A stretch of DNA of 64,000 nt from Muricomes sp049840515 (GCA_049840515.1 JASGKW010000009.1:372001-436000); one strand, 5' to 3'. Positions 26,114 through 36,184 are shown, counted from the first letter of the stretch. The notes: generated by a model not told the origin, from the sequence alone. Translations and numbers: made by a program.

Positions 26114-28241
26114 TTATAACACAATATCATCTATCTTATCAAATGTATCCATGTTGTATGATTCCACTGTGTTTCCTGACACGATATAGAAAACATTTCC
26201 TGAATAGATTCCCCGTGCCTCGGAATATCCGCCCAGAGTTCTTTCAAAAACAGACTGGAATCCTTTTTCTTTATCATAGGAAAACAGATAATAGGTCTGC
26301 TCCTGTCCAAAACCTGAGAATCCAATCAGATTCCTGTCTTTACTAATTAGAAGCTGCCTTATAGTTGTAAGAAATATCCGTAGAGTAGCAGTCTTCTATC
26401 ACATGCTTCTGTACCTCTTTTACATCATTCGGATTTGAAATATCAAACATGGATAACTTCACTCCCTGAGTTGTCACTCCCGTCTCATCCACATCCATTC
26501 CAACTCCCAGCAAGAGCCCGTCACCGTATGGATGGAGATAATCTGAGAATCCAGGTATCTTCAGCTCACCCATAATCTCTGGCTTTTGCGGATTGGATAA
26601 ATCTACAGAAAACAGTGGGTCCATCTGTTTAAAGGTCACAAAGTATCCGGTGTCACCCATGAATCTGGCTGAGTATACCCTCTCGTCTGCTGCAAGCCCC
26701 TCTATTTTACCGATTTCTTCTAACTTCTCATTTAAAATATACAGAGAGTTTGTATCACTCCTGTCAGAACCGCCTGCGGGCACTGTATCGCTGAACCAAA
26801 CAATAGGGAATGGGCCTGAATTTCCAGTGGCGCTGACTGTTGTCACCAGCCTGAGATTTCCCTTATACTCGTCAATGCTGAAAGAATCATTCAGAGTTCC
26901 CTCAATTCTTGTCTGACCAACTGCCTCTAACTTGCCGTCTTTATAGGACACTTTTCTGATACAGGTCTGGGTTACATCAGATTCTTGCCCGTTATAATAA
27001 GCTTCGCAGACATAAATATTATTGCTGCTCACATATACAAGACCCGGGCTTCCAAATACCGCTTTACTGTCCACCTTCTCTTCAGGATTTTTCAAAGAAA
27101 ATGTAGAGATTACCGTGTATTCATTCCCCCGCACATATGGTGGCAGAAGAATACTTGTACTGTCTATTTCCTTTCCCTGTACCTGTGGAATGTAAGCGCC
27201 GATATCCGTTCTTCCCGCCGCTGTATCTGCATAAAAGTTACTCAGAAGATATACATGATTCCCGGACACCCTGAGAGTATAAAAATTGCCGCTCTGAGTA
27301 ATCTTCCCGATGGATTTGGGCTTGGCAGGATTGCTCACATTGTATGTCTCAGCAACCGTATATTGTTTATAAGCGCCTCCATACCCTTCCTTGCCGTCTT
27401 CATACTCTGTTTTTGTGTAAACAACAATCAATCTTTCATCTTTTATATAAATCTCAGAAATATACTGGTCTTTTTCCATGCGGATAGTTGCCATTTGTTT
27501 CATGTCTGTTTTTTCAATGCTGACAATCTGAACTCTCTGACCATTTAATATATACAAATTCTTACCGTCTGTTTTGACAATATCGCCCTCTTCAACACCT
27601 TCTTCTCTGATATTTGTATCGGAATAAGAAGAACTGTCATAGGCCTGACTCATGGCAGACGAATCTGATGACTTGCTCTCCTGAACTGTGCTCCCTGTTA
27701 CAGCACCTGCTCCGTCTGTCGCAAATTCAGGAGTATTGGCCTCAGCACCGTACTGACTTTCCCTGCTCTTTCTTTCCGCCTCGATATATCGGTACACTTC
27801 ATTGTAGTCTTTCGCTGATGCAATAACTTTATCCGGTGCAACAGCTTTATCTGATGATGCCTCAGGTTTGGAGGATTCTTCTTTCACATTCCCCGCGGTA
27901 TCTGCCGAAGCCAGCCCCGGGCTGTTCTCAGCTACCTCCCCATTCTTCTGGAATAAGCCTCCAAAAGCAGCAATACCCACAACAATGACACAACATGCTG
28001 CGGCTGCCGCAGCCGTATAGGATGCTTTCCACCGGAATATTTTCTTAGGTTCTGCCTTCTCCAGCAGCTTTCCAATGTTCTCAGGCTTCAAAGCTTCCGG
28101 AATCTCCACATCCTCTGCCAGATTTCGAAGCTGTTCCTCTGTCTTTTGTTCTTCCGCATTCTGCTCTTCTATATTATTCTGTTCTTCTATGTTATTCTCG
28201 CCCTCTAAATTTTTCTTTAAATCTTTCCCATCCAACGTCAT
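26114..28241 (-). pseudogene. Membrane-anchored beta-propeller protein, probable anti-sigma partner, frameshifted near its end
   Basis: Residues 1-70 are an acidic cytoplasmic region (IEEQNNIEEQNAEEQ, then EIPEALKPENIGKLLEKAE), residues 72-95 one membrane segment rich in Ala, then a Ser-rich linker and a large extracellular beta-propeller of the PF09826 type (YNVSNPAKPKSIGKI; VDLSNPQKPEIMGELKIPGF; MFDISNPNDVKEVQ). The frame stops at 26343, but removing one base near 26350 continues the last blades (ISKDRNLIGFSGFGQEQTYY) to a TAA at 26114. The gene begins 15 bp after an ECF sigma factor gene, so the cytoplasmic region is likely to hold that factor. Full length would be about 708 residues. Confidence 0.75.
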
Positions 28242-28256
28242 AACCTACACCCCTTT

Positions 28257-28769
28257 CTACTCCAGAACCTTGCGCATCTTTTCCAAAGCGCGGGTCTTTT
28301 TTGAGCGGACTGTGGCAGGGTTCTGCTCCATCATCTTCCCTATCTCATCACTCTGATAGCCGCCAAATATTGAAAATGCCACAATCATCCTCTCGTCTTC
28401 GTTCAATATGCCAAATGCTTTCTGCACATCATGTGACTGTGCATAGTCCCTGTCAGGTGCCGCAAGATCCGGCTCAAGTTCTGTTGTCTGCGGCATATCC
28501 CTAAACCGCTTCTTACACTGGTTGCTTAAAATCTGGAAAATCCAGCTGCGAAAGGATTCCTCTTTCTTCAGACTGCCTATATTCTCATATGCCGCTATCA
28601 CGGTTTCACTCACCGCGTCCTCCGCATCCTGAGGATGCTTCAGCGTGTATAAAGCAAACTTATATAATTCCTTGTGAATCCTCGCATACAGCTCTGAAAA
28701 TGCCTTTACATCCCTCTGCCGGGACTTCTGTATTAATGCCAGTTCCGATAAATTCTCATAATCAGACAT
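28257..28769 (-). CDS. ECF-type RNA polymerase sigma factor
   Basis: 170 residues from the ATG at 28767-28769, preceded by GGAGAGGAGGGG; an in-frame start at 28817 would enclose that site. Region 2 is visible (FSELYARIHKELYKFALYTL, DAEDAVSETVIAAYENI) and region 4 at the end (IVAFSIFGGYQSDEIGKMM then NPATVRSKKTRALEKMRK). It is followed after 15 bp by the membrane propeller protein, a usual sigma/anti-sigma order, so it is probably released when that protein senses an envelope signal. The upstream gap has an inverted repeat at 28829-28853. Confidence 0.92.
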   Translation of the reverse strand: MSDYENLSELALIQKSRQRDVKAFSELYARIHKELYKFALYTLKHPQDAEDAVSETVIAAYENIGSLKKEESFRSWIFQILSNQCKKRFRDMPQTTELEPDLAAPDRDYAQSHDVQKAFGILNEDERMIVAFSIFGGYQSDEIGKMMEQNPATVRSKKTRALEKMRKVLE

Positions 28770-28828
28770 CTGCCCCTCCTCTCCTGCCCTGCAATTCCAG
28801 AGCAAAGTTATTAACATTCATGAATGAA

Positions 28829-28853
28829 AACGAAACAAAATGTCTATTTCGTT
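28829..28853. promoter_or_regulatory. Inverted repeat upstream of the ECF sigma gene
   Basis: AACGAAA (28829-28835) and TTTCGTT (28847-28853), 60 bp before the sigma start. It could be an operator or part of a self-activated promoter. Confidence 0.3.
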
Positions 28854-29024
28854 CTTGTATATAAGAGTAAAAAATCCTGCATTTTGTTGCAAAGAAAATA
28901 GAAAAATTTTTCTTTCCATTTTTCTTCCTTTTTCTTTTATATTATCTTATTATCACCAGAACATCCATAACAATTTTGCATTTCTATATTCTAAATATTG
29001 CAATGCAAAATGAAATGACTGGAC

Positions 29025-29060
29025 AAAAAAGAAACCACTGTTCTTTAAGACCAGCGGTTC
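29025..29060 (-). terminator. Terminator of the hydratase gene
   Basis: GAACCGCTG and CAGTGGTTTC pair on the minus strand, followed by six Ts (29025-29030 on the plus strand are As). Confidence 0.75.
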
Positions 29061-29123
29061 CCATCTTTTCACTATTTTACAATTGTTTTGTAACTGAAAG
29101 AGCACTCTCTTCCTCACACTGCT

Positions 29124-31391
29124 TTAACCTCTGTAGTAGTTAATCAGGCATCCTTTTAGTATGATTTCTCTTTCCGCATCTGTCAGTTCACCGAGGCGGA
29201 ATTCAACTTCCTTCAGGCCATCCCCTACAACATAAGCTTTTATTATTTCACGCTTGTCCTCCACTGCTTTTTTCACATCAGGAACAAAAATGTAATCTCC
29301 ATTCTTAAATGAGAGCTTCTCATGGTCTTCATTTGTTAAGAATGGCAGCATACCCCAGTTAATCAGGTTAGAGCGGTAACGTTTCGTCGCATACTCATTT
29401 GCAATATTTGCCCATCCGCCCAATACTTTCTGACAGGATGCAGCCTGTTCCCTGGCAGAACCATCGCCCGGTTTTACTGCAAAAATTGTACTTCCCACAC
29501 CCAGGTTTCCTTCTCCGGCTTCCGGGTAAACTTCTCTCACTTTTGCCATCACAGGCTTTAACTCATCCAGCACATCCAATGGACATGTATTTGCCTCAAT
29601 TGCTTTCTGTGCAGTCTGAACTTCCTTGGCACGTCCAACATAAGCCGGGTCTTTTCTGGAAAGTGTAAATTCTGCAAGTCCAAGAGGATTTGAACGGTAA
29701 GAAGATGTCTCTCCTGACGGAATCAGCTCATCTGTGGTTGTTACCGGATCATGGATTTCTGAAACTACTTTCAGCACCAGGTTCTCCGGTAAAGCAGACA
29801 TCTGCGGCCAGTCCTTAATGTTCGGGCCAAACTTGATTTCCACACTTGGGTCAGCAACTCCCTTACTGTCAAATACACGATTTGCATAAATACTCTTATC
29901 GAAATGATATTTTGGTCCAGTGTATTCCACATCTATATCCGCAGCAGATGTCAAGAATCCTTTGTTCGCTGCCGTAGCTGCGATAGAACGTGCATCCATC
30001 AGAGCAACAGAAGCAATCTGTCCGCTCTGAAGCTTAGAGCCTTCTCTGTTGGGGAAGTTTCTGGTTGAATGACGGATAGAAAATGCATTGTTAGCAGGGG
30101 TATCTCCCGCACCGAAGCATGGTCCGCAGAAAGCAGTCTTCACAATAGTACCTGCTGCCATCAAGTCAGCAACTGCACCATTTCTCACCAGCTCCATATA
30201 AATTGGTGTACTTGCAGGATATACACTGAATGTGAACTCATCACTTCCGATGTTCTTGCCTTTGATAATATCCGCTGCGGCGCAAATATTTTCAAATCCA
30301 CCGCCCGCACATCCGGCAATAATTCCCTGTTCCACATACAATTTGCCATTCACAATCTTATCCTGCAAAGAGTACTCTACCGCACCGCCCAGACTTACAA
30401 GAGCCTTCTTCTCAACCTCATGTAAAATATCTTTCAGGTTTGCGTTCACATCATCAATAGTATATACATTACTTGGGTGGAAAGGCATTGCAATCATAGG
30501 CTTAATCTCGCTTAAGTTCACATAAACCATACCATCATAGTAAGTAACGGCTCCCGGATTCAGCTCTTTATACTCTTCGCTTCTTCCGTGAATCTCATAG
30601 AATTCCTGAATCTTCTCATCTGTTTTCCAGATAGATGACAGACAGGTTGTCTCTGTTGTCATAACATCAATGCCAATACGGAAATCAGCACTCAGCTTGT
30701 CCACACCAGGTCCCACAAATTCCATAACTTTATTGTTTACATAGCCATTTCCAAATGTCGCGCCGATGATTGCCAGCGCCACGTCCTGAGGTCCTACGCC
30801 TTTTGAAACCTCTCCATCCAGATAAATTCCAATAACCCCTGGCATCTTAATATCATAAGTCTTATTCAAAGAGCTGCTTTACAAGCTCCGGTCCGCCCTC
30901 ACCCATAGCCATTGTTCCAGAAGTCCATAACGGGTATGGCTGTCTGAACCAAGAATCATCCTGCCGCAGCCTGCGAGCATCTCTCTTGCATACTGGTGAA
31001 TTACCGCCTGATGAGGAGGCACATAAACTCCGCCGTATTTCTTCGCACAGGTCAGTCCAAACATGTGGTCATCTTCGTTGATTGTTCCGCCCACCGCGCA
31101 CAGACTGTTATGACAGTTCGTTAATACATAAGGAACCGGAAACTTTTCAAGTCCTGAAGCTCTCGCTGTCTGGATAATGCCAACAAAAGTAATATCATGG
31201 GATGTAAGCTTGTCAAACTTAATCTCCAAGTGTTCCATATTAGATGTTGTATTGTGAGCCTCCAAAATCCCGTAAGCAATGGTATTTTTAGCTGCTTCTT
31301 CCTTTGTGACAGGAAAGGTTATATTGCCTGTATCTTCAACTATCTCAGTGCCATCTTTGAGATAAACACCGTTTTCGTATAGTTTTATCAT
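29124..31391 (-). pseudogene. Aconitase-family hydratase (AcnA/YbhJ-like) with two compensating frameshifts
   Basis: The start ATG at 31389-31391 follows GGAGG. The sequence begins MIKLYENGVYLKDGTEI, the form seen in the YbhJ-like group of aconitase homologues, and carries PYVLTNCHNSLC, GSDSHTRYG, the 4Fe-4S motif FCGPCFGAGDTPANNAF and STRNFPNREGS. The frame breaks after HTRYG (about 30919) and is restored near 30872; the 45 bases between read ASGTMAMGEGGPELVKQL in the third frame, which is the expected family sequence. Restored length is about 755 residues. With citrate synthase nearby it may serve as the aconitase, but the group is not biochemically secure. Two opposite single-base slips so close suggest a poor-quality stretch. 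Confidence 0.8.
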
Positions 31392-31505
31392 GATTAATTC
31401 CTCCTAACATATCTAATAAACTTGTTGCTGGTTATCATTTTAGCACAACAATATAATAAAATCCATCTCAACCTCAATAAATGAGATGCGTTATTTTACT
31501 TTTGC

Positions 31506-31536
31506 AGAAAAAGACAGCACCCTCACAGGCGCTGTC
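31506..31536 (-). terminator. Terminator of the FHA gene
   Basis: GACAGCACC and GGCGCTGTC (31513-31536) pair, with an A-run before it on the plus strand (T-run on the minus transcript). Confidence 0.75.
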
Positions 31537-31541
31537 TCAAA

Positions 31542-32117
31542 TTAATTTGTCTCTCTCAAAATTTTAATAACTTCAAGTTCTGTCTCTCCCAGAGAAATGA
31601 AATCTTCTTTTTGAAGGATAATAGGCTTTTGAATCTTTTTCCCATTCAAAAATGTATGATTCTTTGACCCCTCATCCCTTAAATACAGTTTATCCTTTCT
31701 CTGTATAATCGCACAATGAACCTTAGAAACCTTCCTGTCACCGGGGATGGATAAAAATTCCTCAAAAGCTACTTCTTTTGTAGTTCTGCCGATTCCTACA
31801 TTATTATAGAAAATATAGGTATACCTCTGGTCTGTATCGGTATCCTCCAGGATAATCTTCCACCGTCTTCTATTTGGGGGTGAGCCTGCTGAATCCTCAT
31901 AATCATCACTGTCATCTGTCAATTCCGGCCTTGAACCAGATTTTCTGCACTTTTTAGGTCTTCTGTCCTCGTAGTCATCCTCTATGTCGTATTCTTCCTC
32001 AAGCTCATATTTTCTGTATTCTTTTTTTTCTTTTACTATTGTCACTATAGTCACAATTATAGTAACCAAAATCAAAACTGCCAAAACTGTGAGAATAATC
32101 CAGTACATCATTTGCAT
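31542..32117 (-). CDS. Single-pass membrane protein with cytoplasmic FHA domain
   Basis: 191 residues. One membrane segment at about 5-29 (WIILTVLAVLILVTIIVTIV), an acidic, Tyr/Asp-rich linker (about 35-85), then a forkhead-associated domain (about 90-190) with the phosphothreonine-binding features: NVGIGRTT, VSKVHCAII and GSKNHTFLNGKKI (S-x-H and N-G-x-x-I). FHA domains bind phosphothreonine made by Ser/Thr kinases such as PrkC, or partner proteins at the membrane. It is followed by its own terminator and preceded by a C-type-lectin-like protein gene on the same strand. Confidence 0.9.
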   Translation of the reverse strand: MQMMYWIILTVLAVLILVTIIVTIVTIVKEKKEYRKYELEEEYDIEDDYEDRRPKKCRKSGSRPELTDDSDDYEDSAGSPPNRRRWKIILEDTDTDQRYTYIFYNNVGIGRTTKEVAFEEFLSIPGDRKVSKVHCAIIQRKDKLYLRDEGSKNHTFLNGKKIQKPIILQKEDFISLGETELEVIKILRETN

Positions 32118-32194
32118 ATCAACTCCTTTAGAAGTTAATATTACTATATTTTCCTGGTCCAGGCAAGTTAATCAGCACTTTTTATTGCGGACCA

Positions 32195-32992
32195 CTAATC
32201 CTCATATTCACAGATATAGCCTATTTTCCCTGAATACGCCGGCTCTGCCTGCAGCATATCGTCAGGAATATCATTCCACACAAACCGCTTATCGCCATCA
32301 GAAAAGAATAAATCCATATACAATTCATCCAGTTTTCCATCTTTATAGCTTGGTTCGCCATTCTTCCATTCATCTGCACACCAGCTGCTGTCAGAATTTA
32401 ACTTTTCTCCAAATAACTTATTCTCTTGATTTACCCAGTAATAATCTGAAGAATTGCTGTCCCGTTTTCCTCCAATACAGAAAAAGATATTTGTCATTTT
32501 CTGACTGCTGATTTCCTTTCTGATGTACTCATATTCACTGGAACTATTAATTCTTACAAGATATCCGCCCCTGTCAATACAATCCTGGAAAGCTTCCTGC
32601 CATGTGACATCGCGGACAATGTACTCATACCTGTGAATGTCTGTGTTATCCTGCCAGTCAGAAGGATTACTTTTTGTGTCATCTCCTGTACCTGCATTTG
32701 AATTTTGATTTGAGTCTGCCCCTGAGTCTTTTGTTGAATCTGTTCCTGTGTTTGTTCCTGAATTTGCCTGTGAATCTGTTGATTCCGCCTTTTTGCCCAC
32801 ATCCTTTGATGTCCCATTTTCTTTGCTGCCCACATTTTGAGATGAACTCTCCGATGTGGTCTTATCTGCTTCCTTTGCCTTTTGGTTTCCTATCATCGTT
32901 CCGGCCATTACACCAGCTCCTATACCGATTATAAACACCACAATGATTATGATAGCAACTAAAATCTTGCTATAGTTCTTTGATCTTTTCAT
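32195..32992 (-). CDS. Membrane-anchored C-type lectin-like protein
   Basis: 265 residues. An N-terminal anchor (ILVAIIIIVVFIIGIGAGVM) is followed by a Ser/Thr/Asn/Gly-rich spacer of about 80 residues (many S-T-N-G repeats) and a C-type lectin-like domain of about 145 residues: YIVRDVTWQEAFQDCIDRGG, YLVRINSSSEYEYIRKE, WCADEWKNGEPSY, RFVWNDIPDD and GYICEYED. The EP-x and WND motifs are the calcium/sugar-binding positions of classical lectin domains, and four cysteines can form the usual bridges. The domain would face outwards on a flexible stalk. The ligand is unknown. Confidence 0.8.
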   Translation of the reverse strand: MKRSKNYSKILVAIIIIVVFIIGIGAGVMAGTMIGNQKAKEADKTTSESSSQNVGSKENGTSKDVGKKAESTDSQANSGTNTGTDSTKDSGADSNQNSNAGTGDDTKSNPSDWQDNTDIHRYEYIVRDVTWQEAFQDCIDRGGYLVRINSSSEYEYIRKEISSQKMTNIFFCIGGKRDSNSSDYYWVNQENKLFGEKLNSDSSWCADEWKNGEPSYKDGKLDELYMDLFFSDGDKRFVWNDIPDDMLQAEPAYSGKIGYICEYED

Positions 32993-33028
32993 CCTTATTA
33001 CCTTTCTTCTTCAATATCTGTCCTATAG

Positions 33029-33063
33029 AAAAACAGAAGCCTCTGATTCTAAGGCCTCTGTTT
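33029..33063 (-). terminator. Terminator of pgi
   Basis: AACAGAAGCCTC and GGCCTCTGTT pair around ATTCTAA; the minus transcript ends in five Ts. Confidence 0.7.
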
Positions 33064-33087
33064 ACTAGAACTTCCTACACTCTATAT

Positions 33088-34437
33088 TTATAATCTCTTT
33101 AACAATTCTTCTCTTTCTTTCTCAAATCCTGGTTTTCCCAAAAGAGCAAACATGTTCTTCTTATAACTCTCCACACCTGGCTGGTCAAATGGATTCACGC
33201 CGAGTAAGTATCCACTTATGCCAACTGCAAATTCAAAGAAGTAAAATAACTGTCCCAGATAAAATTCTGTCTGCTCCGGAATTGTCACCATAAGATTTGG
33301 CACATTTCCGTCTGTATGTGCAAGGATTGTACCATTCATTGCACTTTTATTTATAAAATCTACAGTCTGTCCTGTGAGGTAATTCAAACCATCCAGGTCA
33401 ACTGGTTCTTCATTAATAACAAGTTCTTCTCTGGAAGTTTCCACATTCAGAACTGTCTCAAATAAAATTCGGTTTCCATCCTGGATGAACTGTCCCATGG
33501 AATGCAAATCAGTAGTCAAATCTACTGATGCCGGGAAAATACCTTTCTGGTCTTTGCCTTCGCTTTCTCCACACAACTGTTTCCACCATTCAGATACATA
33601 ATGCAAACTTGGTTCATAGTTTGCCAGAACTTCTATTGTCTTACCTTTTCTCAGCAGAATGTTGCGGACTGCCGCATACTGCATCGCACCATTTTCTGCA
33701 AAGTCGCTCTCCAGTGCTTCTTTTCTTCCTGCCTGAGCACCCTCCATCAACTTTTTAATATCTGCGCCGCTTACTGCAATTGGAAGAAGACCTACCGCTG
33801 TAAGTACGGAGAAACGTCCCCCCACATCATCCGGCACTACAAAGGTCTCATACCCCTCTTCTGTGGCAAGATTCTTTAACGCTCCCTTTGATTTATCAGT
33901 GGTAGCGTAAATTCTCTTTGCCGCGCCCTCTTTCCCATATTTCTTTTCCAACATCTCTTTAAACACACGGAAGGCAATGGCTGGCTCTGTTGTCGTTCCT
34001 GACTTGGAAATCATGTTGACAGAAAAATCACGGTCTCCTACTACATCAATTAAATCTTTTATGTAAGCACTGCTGATGCTGTTACCAACATAGTAAATCT
34101 CTGGAGATTTTCTGATTTCTTTGGAAACTACATTTGCAAATGAATGTCCCAGAAAATCGATTGCTGCTCTTGCTCCCAGATAAGAGCCGCCAATACCAAT
34201 GACCAGTAGTACTTCGGAATCGCTGCGAATCTGCTCCGCTGCTTTCTCAATGCGTGCAAACTCCTCCTTATCGTAATCAACTGGAAGGTCAATCCATCCA
34301 AGAAAATCATTTCCTGCCCCTGTTTTTGCCACAAGCTTGTCCTTTACCCCAGCAGCCAGTTCGCTCATGTATGCCATCTCATGTTCCCGAATAAAACTGC
34401 TCGCCTTTGAATAATCAAATGTAACTTTGTTAGCCAT
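33088..34437 (-). CDS. pgi: Glucose-6-phosphate isomerase
   Basis: Interconverts glucose-6-phosphate and fructose-6-phosphate in glycolysis. The 449 residues fit the shorter Firmicutes form. Visible are VIGIGGSYLGARAAIDFLG, SKSGTTTEPAIAFR (phosphate-binding loop), the signature DVGGRFSVLTAVGLLP, and the catalytic Glu region CGESEGKDQKGIFPAS. The start ATG has GAGGAAGGG upstream and the promoter is at 34507-34535. Monocistronic, with its own terminator. Confidence 0.95.
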   Translation of the reverse strand: MANKVTFDYSKASSFIREHEMAYMSELAAGVKDKLVAKTGAGNDFLGWIDLPVDYDKEEFARIEKAAEQIRSDSEVLLVIGIGGSYLGARAAIDFLGHSFANVVSKEIRKSPEIYYVGNSISSAYIKDLIDVVGDRDFSVNMISKSGTTTEPAIAFRVFKEMLEKKYGKEGAAKRIYATTDKSKGALKNLATEEGYETFVVPDDVGGRFSVLTAVGLLPIAVSGADIKKLMEGAQAGRKEALESDFAENGAMQYAAVRNILLRKGKTIEVLANYEPSLHYVSEWWKQLCGESEGKDQKGIFPASVDLTTDLHSMGQFIQDGNRILFETVLNVETSREELVINEEPVDLDGLNYLTGQTVDFINKSAMNGTILAHTDGNVPNLMVTIPEQTEFYLGQLFYFFEFAVGISGYLLGVNPFDQPGVESYKKNMFALLGKPGFEKEREELLKRL

Positions 34438-34506
34438 TGTTTACCCTTCCTCTCTGTATATCTTACCAAACGTCAGACGCTCAATAAGTATGTATTTTTA
34501 TACTTA

Positions 34507-34535
34507 ATTTTACCAAATATATTGCCCTTTATCAA
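34507..34535 (-). promoter_or_regulatory. Promoter of pgi
   Basis: Minus strand TTGATA (34530-34535), 17 bp, TAAAAT (34507-34512). It overlaps the stop codon of the upstream gene. Confidence 0.6.
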
Positions 34536-35309
34536 GCTAAAAACTCCTCTAAAATTTGGCGTATCGCTTCTTCTTTCAGCACCGGCTGCTCCTCATCCTC
34601 CATCTTCTCTTTTACTGTACGGCGTATGACCTGTCTCGCGGCCTCACCCTTCTCCGCTTTCCTTGGCTCACCCTCTATATTAATAGATAATCCCGGTTCT
34701 TCTCTCTGCGCTGCCTCTCTTTGCACAGCTGCTCTTGATGGGTTCTCCGTCACTATCACATCTATATTATCCTTTTCCGTCTGTTTTGGCTTTTTATAGC
34801 GGTGGGCGCATACATTTTCCAGATAATCAATCATGTAAGTCTTTGCCGCCTGTATCTTATATGCCTCGTCGGACAACTGGCTGATGACAAACAAGACAAT
34901 CATCTCAGCCTGCCCCCACCCCAATATACCGGTACATTCCCTCACCAAATCCCTGTACCATATAATGTCCTAATGCTCCGCCTGCAGCCAGAGCACCCGA
35001 AAACCATATGCTTTGTATCTGTAACTGCCTCCACGTATGTACCCGGAAGAGGAATCCCCGGTATTCATATATGTACTTTCCAACAAATGCATCTACATTA
35101 TCCACCGTATCGTGTATCATACATGCGTGCTCATATTTTGCCCGCACCAGCTTCATCAGTTTGTGTGTACTCTTTGACATATTGCCTGCCGCCTTTACCA
35201 TACGGCGAAGAGTAATTTGGTTTACCACTTTGCTCAGCACTCCGATGACACCTATCCCAATCATTAAATAGAAAATGACGTTAGTGTCAACAACTAAATT
35301 TTCCAACAT
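34532..35309 (-). pseudogene. Unknown membrane protein, frameshifted
   Basis: The start is the ATG at 35307-35309 with AGGAGG upstream (MLENLVVDTNVIFYLMIGIG). After about 130 residues including a central hydrophobic region (IWFSGALAAGGALGHYMVQG) the frame ends at 34905; it overlaps a second frame that continues AEMIVLFVISQLSDEAYKI, a third membrane segment, and a long acidic/basic tail to 34532. Removing one base of the G-run near 34915 joins the two into a protein of about 258 residues. No family is recognised; topology suggests three membrane segments and a cytoplasmic tail. Confidence 0.6.
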
Positions 35310-35748
35310 AATAAGACCTCCTGTTTTATGGTTGTGCCACAACTACCTTTTTTTGTGTGAGCTTATTATAGCCTACCTTTGGGCGTTTTGCCGCAAAAAC
35401 CGTTCTACATAATTCGCCACAGGCACATGATTTCAGCCAAAAATGAGAATATCCCACAGTTGAGAATCATACAATGTAAGTCTGGTCTTATCCCTTAAAT
35501 TTAACAAAGCATTTGAGGTTAAAATTTGGGACAGGCCTTCAGAAAGTCCATGTCGTTTTATAGAAAAATCTCCCGAAAAATAGAGCATAAAAATCCGTGT
35601 ACAAAATGCACTGGTATTTTCCATCCTCTTCTGTTATAATTCTTCTGTTCCGTAAACTATCGGAATTTCATTATATGTAACTTACTAAATTACTAATATT
35701 CAATGACTTGTACAAGCCATGTTGTATTTTTATAGGAGGATTTTTACT
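35310..35748 (+). other. Intergenic region before the TSCPD gene
   Basis: No convincing gene. A TATAAT with a TGT extension at 35635-35640 is the probable -10 of the TSCPD gene, giving a leader of about 100 bases; no good -35 is present. A 63-codon minus-strand frame at 35433-35624 lacks a spaced ribosome site. Confidence 0.4.
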
Positions 35749-35991
35749 ATGCAATACCAAACAAAGGGAGTCTGTTCTAAGGCAATCAATTTTGACATTG
35801 AGGACGATAAAATAAAAAATGTAGAGTTCGTCGGCGGCTGCGAGGGCAACCTGCAAGGCATTGCCCGCCTTGTGGAGGGCATGAATCCAGAGGAGGCAAT
35901 ATCCAGGATTCAGGGAATCCGCTGTGGATACAAGAGTACTTCCTGCCCTGACCAGCTCGCAGAAGCATTGAAAAAAGCAATCGGAAACTAA
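35749..35991 (+). CDS. TSCPD domain protein (TIGR03905-like)
   Basis: 80 residues from the ATG at 35749, which follows TAGGAGG. The motifs FVGGCEGNLQGIARLVEGM and GIRCGYKSTSCPDQLAEAL, with TSCPDQLA near the end, define the small stand-alone TSCPD proteins of anaerobic Firmicutes. The same domain occurs at the C-terminus of some adenosylcobalamin-dependent ribonucleotide reductases, where cysteines may bind metal. The role of the stand-alone form is not known. A terminator stem overlaps the stop. Confidence 0.9.
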   Translation: MQYQTKGVCSKAINFDIEDDKIKNVEFVGGCEGNLQGIARLVEGMNPEEAISRIQGIRCGYKSTSCPDQLAEALKKAIGN

Positions 35992-36000
35992 TCCGATTGC
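35977..36000 (+). terminator. Terminator of the TSCPD gene
   Basis: GCAATCGGA (35977-35985) and TCCGATTGC (35992-36000) flank the stop codon, followed by CTTCTTC. Confidence 0.55.
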
Positions 36001-36036
36001 CTTCTTCAAACATTATAATTGGAGTAATATCATCTC

Positions 36037-36184
36037 TTTGAGCAATTGAAGCAACTGCCAAGTGCAGCACATTTTAAAAAATTGTGGGTTTTCTCAGTAC
36101 AGCGTCACTTTCTCTATTATTATTTGTAATTTTGATAGTTTCGTCTGCATGTGGTACACCTGGTAGCTGCTTCAATTGCTCAAA
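36037..36184. repeat. 148-bp element bounded by about 36-bp imperfect inverted repeats
   Basis: The left end begins TTTGAGCAATTGAAGCAACT and the right end is its inverse, ending TGCTTCAATTGCTCAAA; the first 17 bases match exactly and the match continues imperfectly for about 36 bases (to CACAT/ATGTG). The 75-bp centre is AT-rich with no frame. It lies between convergent gene ends, so it could be a miniature mobile element or a long bidirectional hairpin. Confidence 0.55.

Larger units (their letters stand above)
28770..29123 (-). other. Intergenic region between the sigma factor gene and the hydratase gene
   Basis: No gene is seen. It holds the AACGAAA/TTTCGTT inverted repeat (28829-28853) upstream of the sigma gene, an AT-rich stretch, and the hydratase terminator at 29025-29060. 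Confidence 0.5.

Noticed and set aside
35433..35624. 63-codon minus-strand frame in the gap before the TSCPD gene
   Set aside because: Its ATG follows GAAGAGG with no spacing, the sequence has no recognisable features, and the stretch is AT-rich intergenic DNA.
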